Made by a program: the position numbers and the translations under genes. This document shows positions 47,846-58,659 of a DNA stretch of 64,000 nt, piece after piece (the first letter of the stretch is position 1; the number at the start of each line of letters is the position of its first letter). Under the pieces are notes generated by a model. That model was not told where the DNA came from. It did no database searches and saw only the letters and a program-made list of their open reading frames with translations. This stretch comes from Panorpa germanica (taxonomy: Eukaryota > Arthropoda > Insecta > Mecoptera > Panorpidae). The stretch is from the NCBI GenBank assembly GCA_963678705.1, contig OY783207.1:9424001-9488000 (forward strand), written 5' to 3'.

Positions 47846-50800
47846 ATGCAATCTTGTCGGTATGATAATATTTTTACATTATCTAATCTTCAATGATTTT
47901 ACTTTACCTTATCTTTGCTGTTTATTTAATTGCATACACTTTAGGGGGCCTATTAAAAACATTGATATTTTATATTTCATCACCGTTCATACTTGGACTG
48001 GGTTAGACTCCAAGTGTCATTATATAATTATTGTGAAACTAATTCTAATAATTGTTTTCCTTCAATAGAGTAGCACGCTGTTTACCCTGTAAAGTAACTC
48101 CAGCAAAGTATAACGACCCGGAGCACGATTGCCTTATCGTTACGTCCTGTTGGAACAGTTTACCAGTAGAAATACAGGTCGTCTTTGATGAACAATCTAG
48201 TATCGATAAAAGCTTCGAGTTTCAGGTAATCAATACATTTTAATGTTGATCGAACAGTGATGGATTACTTTCGTTTAGTGAAATTTATTTTTTATTTTGT
48301 ATTTATTATTGTATTTAAATGCTTTTGAAAAGCATTTGTGCAGATCTCTGAACATCATAATTGTATCTTATTTAGGTGTCTCTTCTGGAATGTCCCCAAG
48401 CGGCAGGACACCGAATAGTCTATGCTCCTGTTGGAAAATTAGGTGAATACGATGACGTTAGAAGTTTTCATGAAGCAGCAGCGAAGGGACTGCAAAGGGC
48501 ACGGGCAGCTGGGTCCAGGAGTCCTGTGTTGATGCTCCCTTGCTGTAAATGCTATGAAAAAGCTGAACTGGTCACCCTGCTAGGAGCATTAAACTACCTA
48601 TATGTTGTAAAATATTTTAATTTTTAAGCGAAATTAATTTTTATTTGAACATTATCTATCATTATCTAATATGCATATTTACTGTAGCCAATCCAACTGC
48701 GTGAGGATGTTCCAGCTAAAAAGAAAGTCTTTGACTCTCTAGGTGTCGATACTATCCATAGTCGTGTTCCCGTTGAAGAAATAATAGAGCAAGCTCTTAT
48801 CCTGGAATCTGGACTATATGTTTGTCGGGATATTGGTAAGTAAGTAAAGATAATAAAAGAAATGCTTCACAAAATTGATAAAACATTTTAAATGTCAGGT
48901 GGAGCAGATCCAGAGCGAATGACTGCAATCAGAGTGCAGGAATATATTGAAAAAACTTTTGCTGGGTCGGGAATATCTATCACCACTATTTCTGACGAGG
49001 ATATATTTGATAAAGAGTATCCTTTATTTTCCGCAGTAAATCGAGGAGCCAGCGTTATCCCCCGCCATAAAGGTCAGTGTCTAGAGAACAACAAATTAGA
49101 AACTGTTGAGTTTATGACATAATTGTATTCACTTGCAGGTCGCATTATGTACCTAGAGTACAAACCTGAAGGAGCCGTTTCAAAAACCCTATTCTTGGTT
49201 GGCAAAGGTGTCACCTATGACACAGGGGGCAATAACCTGAAGCCCATGAATTTCATGACTGGTATGTCCAGAGATAAATGCGGCGCAGCAACTGTAGCTG
49301 GTTTCTTCCAGGTTCTGTTCTTTTTATTATTACTAAACGTAATTAAAGTTAAAAAATCTTAAAGATAAGTTATTTACTACTGCTCAATAAATGGCCAATT
49401 TGGTTTAAAACTCTGCTAATAACATTAAAAGTTATTTGTTTTGCCAATGATTCAGGAGGAACATGCTCCGTAAAATAAAATTGGAATCAGCGTAAAGTTT
49501 TACTATAGAACCCGTTTAAAATTTTCAAATCGGAGACCATCATTTTTGTATAAAATTTTAATGGTTTGTAAACTTGTAAAAATTTTGACAAAAAGAAAAT
49601 GACTTTCTTTTAATTTTTAAAGATATATTTGTAAGTTGATAAGTTATATCTACTGTTTAATAGATGCCGCTTTTGGTTCAAACTGTTGCTAAATGCTTCT
49701 GTTGAAATAATTAATATAAATTATTAATATTTTAAATTATTTTCCTACTAGATATGTACTGTTATTAAACCAAATTCACTTCGAGTGGTTGGTGCATTAC
49801 CTCTAGCTCGAAATAGTTGCGGCGAGAACGCATACGTTGCAGATGAAATTATCACAGCGAGATCAGGCATGCGGGTCAGGGTTCAAAACACGGATGCTGA
49901 AGGAAGATTTATAATGGCTGATCCATTATGTAAGGTAATACTTCAGAGAAATGAAATGTAATTATGTTACACCTAAAGATATTAGAAATAGTTATGTTGC
50001 AGAAGAAAGTAATACTCATAATAAACACATTTTAGTTGAAGGATGAAGCAATGAATTGCCCTGATCCACATTTATATACTATAGCCACCTTAACAGGGCA
50101 TGCTAGAAGAATTTTGGGGTGTTATACTGCATTGGTTGAAAATTCTGTTGCGAGAAGAGAAGGATGTGCTAAGAAATTTAGTGAAATTGCTGCAAAATAT
50201 GGTACTACTAAGTTTTAACTACTTGAATATTGTAATGTACTAAGTGTATATTTATGATCTTGTTTTCTTATGATCTTATATGTTTGATAGTGAATTTTGT
50301 ATTGTACCCAGTAAACAATTTGGTGAAGTGTCCTATTTAGTGACGTTTCTATCACTATTTCACTTCAATTATAGTTCTCATCAACTTTATCTTCATTTGT
50401 ATTCCGACAGGTGGAGTAATTTCGCCATTTCTAGCCGATAAAGTAGACATTTTATATGAAAAAATGTGAGAAACTGAACTATAAATGAACTCTTTAATGA
50501 CAAAAAAATCATGACGCATCTTCAATATGATGTCAAAGTGACTCCAAAATGTTTACTGGGTAATAACTTTAAAAAAAATTATTAGGAACTCCTGTGGAAG
50601 TGAGCAGACTAAGACGAGAAGATATGGAGCTCTCTGGGGGCATTGCTAAAGGCGTAGATATGGGACAAATCTCAAATGGACCCCCACGTGGACATCAGGT
50701 AAATTTATTAAAAAAATTAGCTACTAAACTACTAAATAAATCTTTAAATATTCACGTTCACTTCACGCTCTTTAAATATTTTAGTGGGCTGCCGGTTTTC

Positions 50801-50955
50801 TGATGTTTGCTTCTGGTATTAATAAATGTGGCTTGAACTCGGAGCACCCTCTGAAGTACACTCATCTGGACAACGCTGGAAGTGCTGGGAACTATCCTGG
50901 AGATCCCACAGGAGATCCACTTATTGCATTAGCTATTACATATCTCTTTCAATAA
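47846..50955 (+). CDS. LAP2: M17 leucyl aminopeptidase, W07G4.4-like
   Basis: Paralogue of LAP1. Coding exons: 47,846-47,859; 48,069-48,225; 48,376-48,606; 48,688-48,835; 48,899-49,072; 49,139-49,311; 49,752-49,934; 50,036-50,201; 50,586-50,698; 50,785-50,955. They join in frame to 509 aa, with the same intron phases as LAP1. Metal ligands K264, D269, D287, D347 and E349 and catalytic K276 and R351 are present. The segment after [11 protein letters not shown] is unusual (NNLKPMNF instead of ADIKAGGH), so the active-site rim differs. The 14-nt first exon (MQSC) is inferred from a donor GTATGA and from phase agreement with the paralogues, and is the least certain part. Exon 9 is four codons shorter than in LAP1 and LAP3. 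Introns 5 and 3 are short and free of transposons; intron 8 holds a Tc1-like MITE. Confidence 0.88.
48270..48352 (+). mobile_element. hAT-like MITE C end fragment in LAP2 intron 2
   Basis: A short right-end remnant finishing 'AAAGCATTTGTGCAGATCTCTG', with an A/T-rich 'TTTTGTATTTAT' stretch before it. It ends about 23 bp before exon 3. Confidence 0.65.
50307..50560 (-). mobile_element. Tc1/mariner-like MITE B, copy 2, in LAP2 intron 8
   Basis: A 254-bp element with near-perfect ends CCCAGTAAACA and TGTTTACTGGG, flanked by TA on both sides (50,305-50,306 and 50,561-50,562). It is inverted relative to the 5.3-kb copy. It ends 25 bp before the splice acceptor of exon 9. Confidence 0.88.
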
Positions 50956-51248
50956 CCTTCCATTTAGGGATCAATTTCTTATTGTACAAAATAATCATTT
51001 TGTATATATTATATTTATATAAGTTTTGAATTTGTTTTCGATTAATTATTTTGTAGGAAACTCCATGAACAACATATAGGCTATATAGATGCCCAAATTA
51101 TAATCGATTGTCCTTTCTAAGCATAGTCACTAAACTAACTGGAAAACGGGTACTTTAAAATGTATTTCAGCAAGTGTTCGGTATTAGTAGTAGTATAATT
51201 ATCAGGCTCAGTTTGATCTTTAAAATTAATAATGATTTTTATATATCT
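50956..51248. other. 3' flank of LAP2
   Basis: AT-rich; no canonical AATAAA in the first 100 bp after the stop, so the cleavage signal is not identified. Confidence 0.4.
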
Positions 51249-51575
51249 TCTTAATATATATAAATTACGTGTCACTGTGTTGTCCGCTATGGACTCCTAA
51301 ACTACTTAACTGATTTTAATGAAATTTGTACACCGTGTCCAGTTTGATCCAACTTGAAAGATAGGATACCTTACATCTCAATTTATTTATCTTATTGCTA
51401 ATTATTTGTCTATTAATTATATGACATATGACATCGGGCGACGATGATGGCGACATCTGTTGACTAGATTGAGTAAATATTCTGTTGAGTAAATCGAAAT
51501 CTGTTGACTAGATTGAGTAAATATTCAATAGATGGCGCTACGTTAGGCACAGCAACGCGTGCCCGGGACAGCTAG
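51249..51575 (+). mobile_element. Non-autonomous Helitron, copy 2
   Basis: Same element as 24,318-24,642 (TCTTAATATATATAAATTAC start, GGGACAGCTAG end before T), with an extra partial duplication of the 'TGTTGACTAGATTGAG' unit and a short deletion. It lies between the convergent LAP2 and LAP3. Confidence 0.8.
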
Positions 51576-51624
51576 TATATATATATATATTTTATATTTT
51601 CATAAGTTTCACCCCTTATTTCTT

Positions 51625-52560
51625 CTCTTTTTGCGTTAGTAAATAACTAAAATATTTTCATCATTTTTAAGAAAAGTATAACCTTCTATCATCTCGAAGA
51701 AACGAAGAAAATTTAGTTTTTACAAAAATTAAAAATTTAACATTTCCATCGTTTTTAACAAGAGTATAACCTTCTATCATCTCAAAGAAATGAAGAAAAT
51801 TTAGTTTTTGCTAAAATAAAAAATTTAACATTTCCATTGATTTTAACAAGAGTATAACCTTCTATTATCTCGAAGAAACGAAGAAAATTTAGTTTTTACA
51901 GAAATTAAAAATTTAACTTTTCCATCGTTTTTAACAAGAGTATAACCTTCTTTAAATATTTTATTTACTAAATTTAAATTAACATATAAATATTTTAGTT
52001 TAATTCCAATTAAAAAAACTACTAGTGACATCTATTTGTGTAATTAGAAACTATAATGAGAGGTTATTATTGTTGCCTAAAAATCAGGCGTTGAAGTTTC
52101 CACAAATTTAAATATTTTATGTAAATATTAAGATAAATTATAACTATTAAAAACTAAAATTTTAACAAGAGTATAACCTTCTATAATCTTAAAGAAATGA
52201 AGAAAATTTAGTTTTTCAAAAGTTAAAAATTCAACATTTCCATCGTTTTTAACAAGAGTATAACCTTCCATCATCTCGAAGAATTGCAGAGAATTCAGTT
52301 TTTGTTTTACTTTTTTTTTAAATTAATATTTACATAAAATAATGAAATTTGTGGCACCTTCAACGCCTGATTTTTAGGCAACAATAATAACCTCTCATTA
52401 TAGTTTATAATTACATAAATAGATGTCGCTAGTAGTATTTTAAATTGGAAATAGACTAGAGTATTTATATGATAATGTAAATTTAGTAAATAAAATATTT
52501 TCATCATTTTTAAGAAGAGTATAACCTTCTATCATCTCGAAGAAACGAAGAAAATTTAGT
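51625..52560. repeat. 88-bp tandem repeat with embedded fold-back arms
   Basis: Monomers carrying GAGTATAACCTTCTATCATC recur at 51,676, 51,764, 51,852 and 51,940 (exact 88-bp spacing), then at 52,171, 52,258 and 52,519. Between the fourth and fifth lies an arm (51,953-52,135) whose inverse is at 52,312-52,502; the arms share 'GAGAGGTTATTATTGTTGCC' and 'AAATCAGGCGTTGAAG'. Two monomers form the loop. No protein frame. It may be a fold-back transposon or a Helitron-associated array. Confidence 0.75.
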
Positions 52561-52590
52561 TTAAGTAATTCCTTATTAAATATATATAAT

Positions 52591-52596
52591 TTTATT
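52591..52596 (-). terminator. Candidate poly(A) signal of LAP3
   Basis: AATAAA on the minus strand 65 bp past the LAP3 stop, a normal distance for a short insect 3' UTR. Confidence 0.45.
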
Positions 52597-52660
52597 GTCC
52601 ATAGTAATATAGATTGGGATAAAATAAAGTTAATCAGAAAATTTAGTTTCGGATAAAAAT

Positions 52661-55600
52661 TTACAAAAAATGTGTCTTGACAATTGCTAAAATAGGAGCT
52701 CCAGTAGGATCATCAGGAAAATCTCCAGCGCTGGCTGCAATATCTAGATGTGTATATTTTATCGGTTTGCTGGAGCTTATTTCGTGTTCGTCTAATCCGG
52801 ATGAAGCAATTAAAAATGCCATAGGTATCTGTAAATAATTTTCATATAGTTATTGGGGAATCTTTTTTCAATATTACTGTTTGTTTTTTTTTTATTATTT
52901 ATTTATTTGCCTTGACTTTTATTCGTCATAGCCACCATCAAACATTTTTTATACATATTTCACATTTTATAATTCTATTTTACAAATTTCTAAATAATTC
53001 ACTAATTAATTTTGAATCACAGTTTGAATCGAATCTAATATTTCACTATTGAATTTAGATCTTTCTAAACTATAATTTATGCAATTAAATATAATATGAT
53101 CCAAAGTTCCTTGTTCACCCCATTGACATCTATCGTCAGATTTAATTTATTATTAATTATTATAATAATATTATGATTTATTATTAATATTAATTTTGTA
53201 CAGGTGAGCTGGAGTTTTAGAATGATTACTTTTGATTCTGATTATAGTTGATATACCTTTGCGGGACTCATTTCTAAACCATCTTTTCTTACTTAAATTT
53301 GGATGTAACATATAATAATCTCTTCCTTTTAACTGACTTTTGTTAATGAAATCTTGCTTTCTCAAATTGAAGTTTAATTTTTTGTTTTATACTAATTTTA
53401 TTTATTTTAATTATTACTGTTTGATTATAAACTACATTGATATACCTGATGTCCCCTTTCAGTCATTGTTGATGGTCCAGGATTGCTTTGAATTAAATCT
53501 TCTCCTTTGGCTACACCCTTTACAAATTTTATATCCTCACGGCGGAGTGTAGAAATTTCAATGGGATTTCCTGAAAGTTCCATTGATTGAAAGATTGTAA
53601 TTGTTTCTACAGCAAACAGTTATATACTTTCGTTAGTATTTTACCCATGCTATCACCATTCTCTTGCAGCTTGTATGCATAGTCAAGTGCACGAGCTACA
53701 GAATTATCCAATGCTGCTGTGTATCCACTGCCATAAGCCCAAGTCACGTGACCTGTCAATGTAGCTATCGTGAATAAATGGGGATCAGGGAGGTCGACTG
53801 CTTCCTCTCTTGCCTAAATTTAAAAATTAATTGTAGTTAATTGATTGATATATGAATTTGAAAACGTACATCTCTGCTAATGACAGTACTGACTTAACAA
53901 GTATTACTAACTTGACATAAAACATCAGCTAGAATCATTCTTCCTTCTGCATCGGTATTTCCAAGTCTGCATCGCTTTCCTGATCTGCACACTATGATTT
54001 CATCGGCAACGCAACTGTTTTCTCCAATACTATTACGCACCATTGGCATATATCCAAATACATGAAGTCCCTGTGGCTTCAAAAGTGAGCACACCTAAGA
54101 CGAGGGAAATCCATAAAACTTAAAGATTAACTAATTCTTCTATCATGTTTTACTTATTATTCTGCAGACCTTAATATTAAAATTAAGAGGTAAAATAAAT
54201 TTTAAATTCCAAATTACCTGCATAAGCCCAGCAACTGCAGCAGCTCCACACTTATCGCGGGACATGCCTGCCATTCTAGCTTTCAAATCAGCACCCCCTG
54301 AATCATAGGTAACACCCTTGCCAACGAAGAATAATGTTTCTTTGATGGGTTGGTCCGATTTATATTCCGTGAAAATAATACCACCTGATGACAATTGAAT
54401 ATCCTATGTTATAATGTTTTAAGGGTCGATTTTTCAATTGTTCATTGAAATTGATGTTAATAAATGTGTATTGGCGTGTCTATTTTATTAAATATCTAAA
54501 TGTTGAGGGAGATATAGCAAGTAAAAATTTGAATTGTAGTTTTAGCGCTAGAGATGGTCTGTCATTTGTATGACGTGAAATGCATTTTAACGTCAGTTAT
54601 TTGTTGATTAGATTAGTGCTGTGGTAATGTTTTGTAGCCGTTGGTTGTCGAAATAATCAAGTCAAGTAAAACAATAATAAGTTTTTATTTATTTAACCCT
54701 GCTAAGGCAGACCTAATATTGGAATTTTATTGTTTCTTGAAATAGCTGTAAATAATATTTGATATTTTGATATATAAATACATATAGCAGAGATTTATGA
54801 GCTGTAACGTTGGTAACCTTATACAAGGATTGTGATGTCAAATGCAGTTGGAATGTGTACAACGTTAAATCCCTTTAATAATTAAAGAGACAAAATGACT
54901 TTTTTAATTGTTAATGTCTCTTAACATATAAGGAGTTATTAGAAAATAATTGGACATTTGAGGTTCTAGTAACCCACTTTATCAATATATAGTACACTTT
55001 TATAGAAATTAATACATAGGACACAAAATACAAGCTTATTTGTCTGGTACAACTACCTACCCTTGTGTCTGTCAATAACGCTAGCTGCACGATTGACTGC
55101 ATCAAAAAGTGGATACTTTTCTGCAAGAGTATGTTCGTCATCCAGCCATGTGTATTTAATGTCAGTTCCTTCAAATAAATTGCGAACATATTCAGCTACA
55201 TTTCTTGGAGTCATCCGTTCTGGATCTGGTCCACCTGAAATAGCGAGTCCACCAAACAAATTATAATGGAATAATATAAACGTATTTTATGTTTTGATCA
55301 AGATACAATCCTACCAATATCTCGTGCAACATACAATCCTGATTCCAAAATCATTGCTAACGTAATTACAGATTTTACATTCACTTTGCACATTCCTTTA
55401 TTGACTCCAAGTGCATTTATTTTTCGGACGTACTTTGCATCTTCTCGAAATTGTATTGGCTAAAATTTTAACAGTGACACATTATAACCGTAAAGACAGA
55501 TGGCTAGAAAAGGAGGACAAGGAGAGAAAAGCAAATATTTAGGTTATAATTCTTACAACATATAAACCAGCTAATACTCCCAGCAAGGCCATAAGTTCCG

Positions 55601-56745
55601 CGTGTTCAAATTGATCCGACCATGGTAGCACTAACAAAGGTGCAGTAACCCCTGCCTGCATTGCTCTAACTATGGCCTTAGTAGCAGCTATATTATATAA
55701 TCTAACATCAGTATAATCATGGATTTTACTTATTGGAGAAAACACAACACGGCCTCCTGCAGCACAAGGGCATTTCATCACAGTAACCTGTAAAGGACAA
55801 CATTAGTAACTGCAGTCAATGAATTATATTTTTATCTTATTAATTGTTAAATAATTGACGTAATTTACTTTTGTCTGAACCTGTAATATCAAAAAAGATT
55901 AATTATTTTTTAATGCTCTGTGGGTTGCACTACAACTTTTTGCAGGCGTTTTGTAGGAATGGGCTTGTGTTCTATGTCTTAATTTCTATAAAAGTGTACT
56001 ATATGTATATTGATAAAGTGGGTTACCAGAACCTCAAATGTCTCAAATTATTTTTTAATAACTCCTTATATGTTAAGAGATATTAACAATTAAAAAATTC
56101 ATTTTGTCTCTTTAATTATTAAAGGGATTTAACGTTGTACACATTCCAAATGCATGTGACATCACAACCGCTGTCAACCTTACAGCTCATAAATCTCTGC
56201 TATATGTATTTATATATCAAAATATCAAATATTATTTACAGCTATTTCAAGGAACAATAAAATTTCAATATTATGTCTGCCGTAACAATAAAAACAAATT
56301 AAATAAAATAAGAACTTATTATTCTTTGACTTGACTTGATTGTTTGACTACCAACAGCTACAAAACAACAACTCTTTTTAATATAAATTAAGTATAAACA
56401 AACCATCTACTAAATCAATAAATTTAAAAATGGTTCTTGCATACTTAACCTGACTCTCAAATGCAGTGTCAATTTTCAGACGATCTTCCATGACCCTCCT
56501 CATCTCCGGCTCTGCCATAGCAACGCAACCTACAATAAGGACGCAATCCCACGCAGGATCTGTGCAATTGTGAACAACCCGGATATCGCATGGTAAAGTT
56601 TTGAATATCCTGTCTTATAAAAATTAAATGTCAAAATTTTAAAATACATGGGATCACCACCTTCCAGCAAACCATAACATATGAGGCCAATGTTTAATGG
56701 AGTCGTGGAATCTAGTTGTTAAATAACTCACCCGCAGTTTGACAT
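52661..56745 (-). CDS. LAP3: M17 leucyl aminopeptidase, W07G4.4-like
   Basis: The third paralogue, labelled by position (not the vertebrate LAP3 gene). Coding exons in reading order: 56,745-56,732; 56,609-56,450; 55,787-55,557; 55,459-55,315; 55,234-55,061; 54,384-54,218; 54,094-53,912; 53,813-53,645; 53,570-53,446; 52,828-52,661. They give 511 aa with the same phases as LAP1. The 14-nt first exon (MSNC) has a clear GTGAGT donor. Metal ligands are K264, D269, D285, D345 and E347; catalytic residues are K276 and R349. The loop between K276 and D285 is two residues shorter than in LAP1, LAP2 and the bovine enzyme, which may alter the site. Introns 2, 5 and 9 carry transposon inserts. It converges with LAP2. 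Activity is likely but not certain. Confidence 0.9.
52877..53390 (-). mobile_element. Non-LTR retrotransposon tail in LAP3 intron 9
   Basis: Same family as the LAP1 intron 2 insert and the window's left edge, here in the sense orientation of LAP3. It has the block [18 protein letters not shown]; the frame is then broken by an AT-rich expansion near 53,140-53,200, and the second knuckle Cys reads Trp. It ends in an A-rich tail at about 52,880. Inactive. Confidence 0.75.
54423..55040 (+). mobile_element. MITE A inside LAP3 intron 5 (copy 6)
   Basis: A 618-bp copy whose right end ('GACACAAAATACAAGCTTATT', with a small insertion) lies about 20 bp from the exon 5 donor. The left terminus is truncated and starts within 'GGTCGATTTTTCAATTG'. 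Same intron and same orientation relative to the gene as the LAP1 copy. Confidence 0.85.
55959..56367 (-). mobile_element. MITE A truncated copy in LAP3 intron 2 (copy 7)
   Basis: Begins ATGGGCTTGTGTTCTATG and runs inverted through the shared 'TGCATGTGACATCACAACC' region, stopping near 'ACCAACAGCTACAAAAC'. The other end is missing. Confidence 0.8.
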
Positions 56746-58161
56746 AGCTGAGTTTTAAATTTAAAATTACTATTCTAAGTCACAAATAATTTACAGTTTT
56801 AATAATAATTTTAAACTAACTAAATTTGTTTATTTTGTCGTAAATGACATGTGGGTGCATTGCAAGGCCTACTGGACCTGGTGCGCTGCATTATTTTATT
56901 TTCTTTCATTGTTTTCAGCAGAGATGTGCACAAATGCTTTTCAAAATCATTTAAATACAAAATACGTATTTTAAAAATACTTTTGAGAAAATAGAATACT
57001 CTTTATGTTATTTTTTTTAATAATTATGAGAATTCTCTTTGATAAAACATAAATGTATAAATATATAAATTTATTAATGTTGGATGTCACATGTAGTAGG
57101 TAAAATAATATATATTTATGTATATATATTTCAGTAAGGAATGTAGTGGATTGTCTTGGAGTAAAACGAATAATGAACGAGAAAATATGATAAACAAATT
57201 TAGGTAAACGAAATTCAAATGTCTTATGGTGGGGGTAACAAGAAGGATAATAAAAAAAATAGGCACATCTATCATTTTAAATTAGAATTATTAAAACAAT
57301 TGTGCAGATACTTTTAGATCATAGATGGTGCTAATGTTAGTGGGGTTTTAATGGTTGTTAAAAGTTTTCAAATAAAATATAAAATTCTATACTCTTAAAA
57401 GATATTTAAATACAAAATAGAAAATAGGTATTTACTATTTTGCATTTGCGTGTACTATATACTACGTGTATTTTCAGATTGACAGATCAAAATATTTTCA
57501 ATACTTTCCATATTAGTAGTATTATTAGTTTCTATATTTTAAGAAAAAGTATTTTTTGTAGTGGTTTTTTAAACTAAAAAGTGCATATCTTTATACCGGT
57601 TTTTTATTGGCATGTATATTTCATATAAAAATATAAATGTAACATTATTACAAAATACTAATATATATAAATCTTCTAAAAATACACGTAACGATATAGC
57701 TGACAGTTTTTGACAGAATATTCATCCTTTACAGGTAAATCGGACATTGCATGCGGTAAAACTGTACTTATTTAATACATTCAAGCATTTATCGGTACAG
57801 GTGAACTGTTCCGACAAAACTGTCCGGTAAATCGTTGTATGTATGTTCAACAAAAGGTATAACACTATAGTCACAGACATACGTGAGATTCTGGGAAGAC
57901 TACGACTTTTATTTATAGTTATGGAACGTTGGCACTTAATTTAAGGTTAAAATTTTCGATTTTCTTGTAAATTCACAAATAAAATAAGTCTTATAAGGTA
58001 TATGTTGTAATCAAAGCGTTTTATATAGTCGCTTTTATGAGTATTGTTTAACAATGATAACTATATGTTTACTAAAGTGACTATAAAAAACAGTTCGAAG
58101 AAATGAGCGGTCAAAAGGAAGAATATAGATTATAGCGTATAACATGTTAATTAATTTGATG
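56746..58161. other. Region upstream of LAP3, mostly transposon-derived
   Basis: Holds the LAP3 promoter (position not resolved) and the hAT-like copy at 56,919-57,475. From 57,476 to 58,161 it is AT-rich with no supported frame. Confidence 0.45.
56919..57475 (-). mobile_element. hAT-like MITE C, diverged inverted copy
   Basis: Begins CAGAGATGTGCACAAATGC and shares (inverted) the internal block around 'TATAGAATTTTATATTTTAT' with 20,781-21,434. The far terminus is degraded, and only a weak TTTTCAG direct repeat flanks it. Confidence 0.65.
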
Positions 58162-58659
58162 TTAGAAATTCATTGTATCGAATCCCAGCTGGTATTTCAG
58201 AACAGTCAAAGCGCTTCCTATTATTTGCTTGTGATAAATTTGACGAATTGTGAATCTGAAAAAATAAAATAAAATTTTATTTAATCATTATAAAAACATT
58301 GTATAATACGTATATGCAGAGAATGCTTTTAAAAAGCATTTGTGCACATCTCTAATTAAAGGTTCTTACCCTAGGTTGATGAACATTTGCCTGGCTTTTT
58401 CTTGACACTCTGTAACTGTGACCTCCACCTTATCGACTCGTTCAAATTGGCAATATTCTATAACACTCCTGACCAGAGCATGTGCTATACCCTTATTTTT
58501 ATAACTGCAAATAAAATATATTAAGTGAACAAAATATTGGTAAATATTGTAGTAGAAATGAATTTAGTAATAAATAAACCTTTCTGAAATTGCTAGTCGG
58601 CACATCCAATTGGCATTGTGAAGCGAATTGTGCGTTTGTACACTTATTGTTCCCACCAC
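58162..58659 (-). CDS. GNAT-family N-acetyltransferase, 5' end not found
   Basis: Three exons on the minus strand, 58,659-58,580, 58,504-58,370 and 58,255-58,162, join in frame with GT-AG junctions to about 102 codons plus a stop. The product starts VVGTISVQTHNS and continues through LAISESYKNKGIAHALV. This is the acetyl-CoA-binding motif A region (pattern R/Q-x2-G-x-G/A), here with a Lys-Asn-Lys-Gly-Ile-Ala variant. The C-terminal part NLGFTIRQIYHK is typical of NAT8-like enzymes. GNATs transfer acetyl from acetyl-CoA to an amine; the substrate cannot be told. About 100 N-terminal residues should precede this. I found no matching exon up to the next gene, where the sequence is partly repeat element G. 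It may be 5'-truncated by insertion or have an exon I missed. Confidence 0.75.
58317..58354. mobile_element. hAT-like MITE C stub in GNAT intron
   Basis: Consists of almost only the two ends joined: GCAGAGAATGCTTTT and its inverse AAAGCATTTGTGCACATCTCT, forming a short hairpin. Probably an internal deletion product. Confidence 0.55.

Noticed and set aside
53171-53365. 64-codon minus frame inside LAP3 intron 9
   Set aside because: It is the broken tail of a LINE related to that in LAP1 intron 2, not a LAP3 exon.
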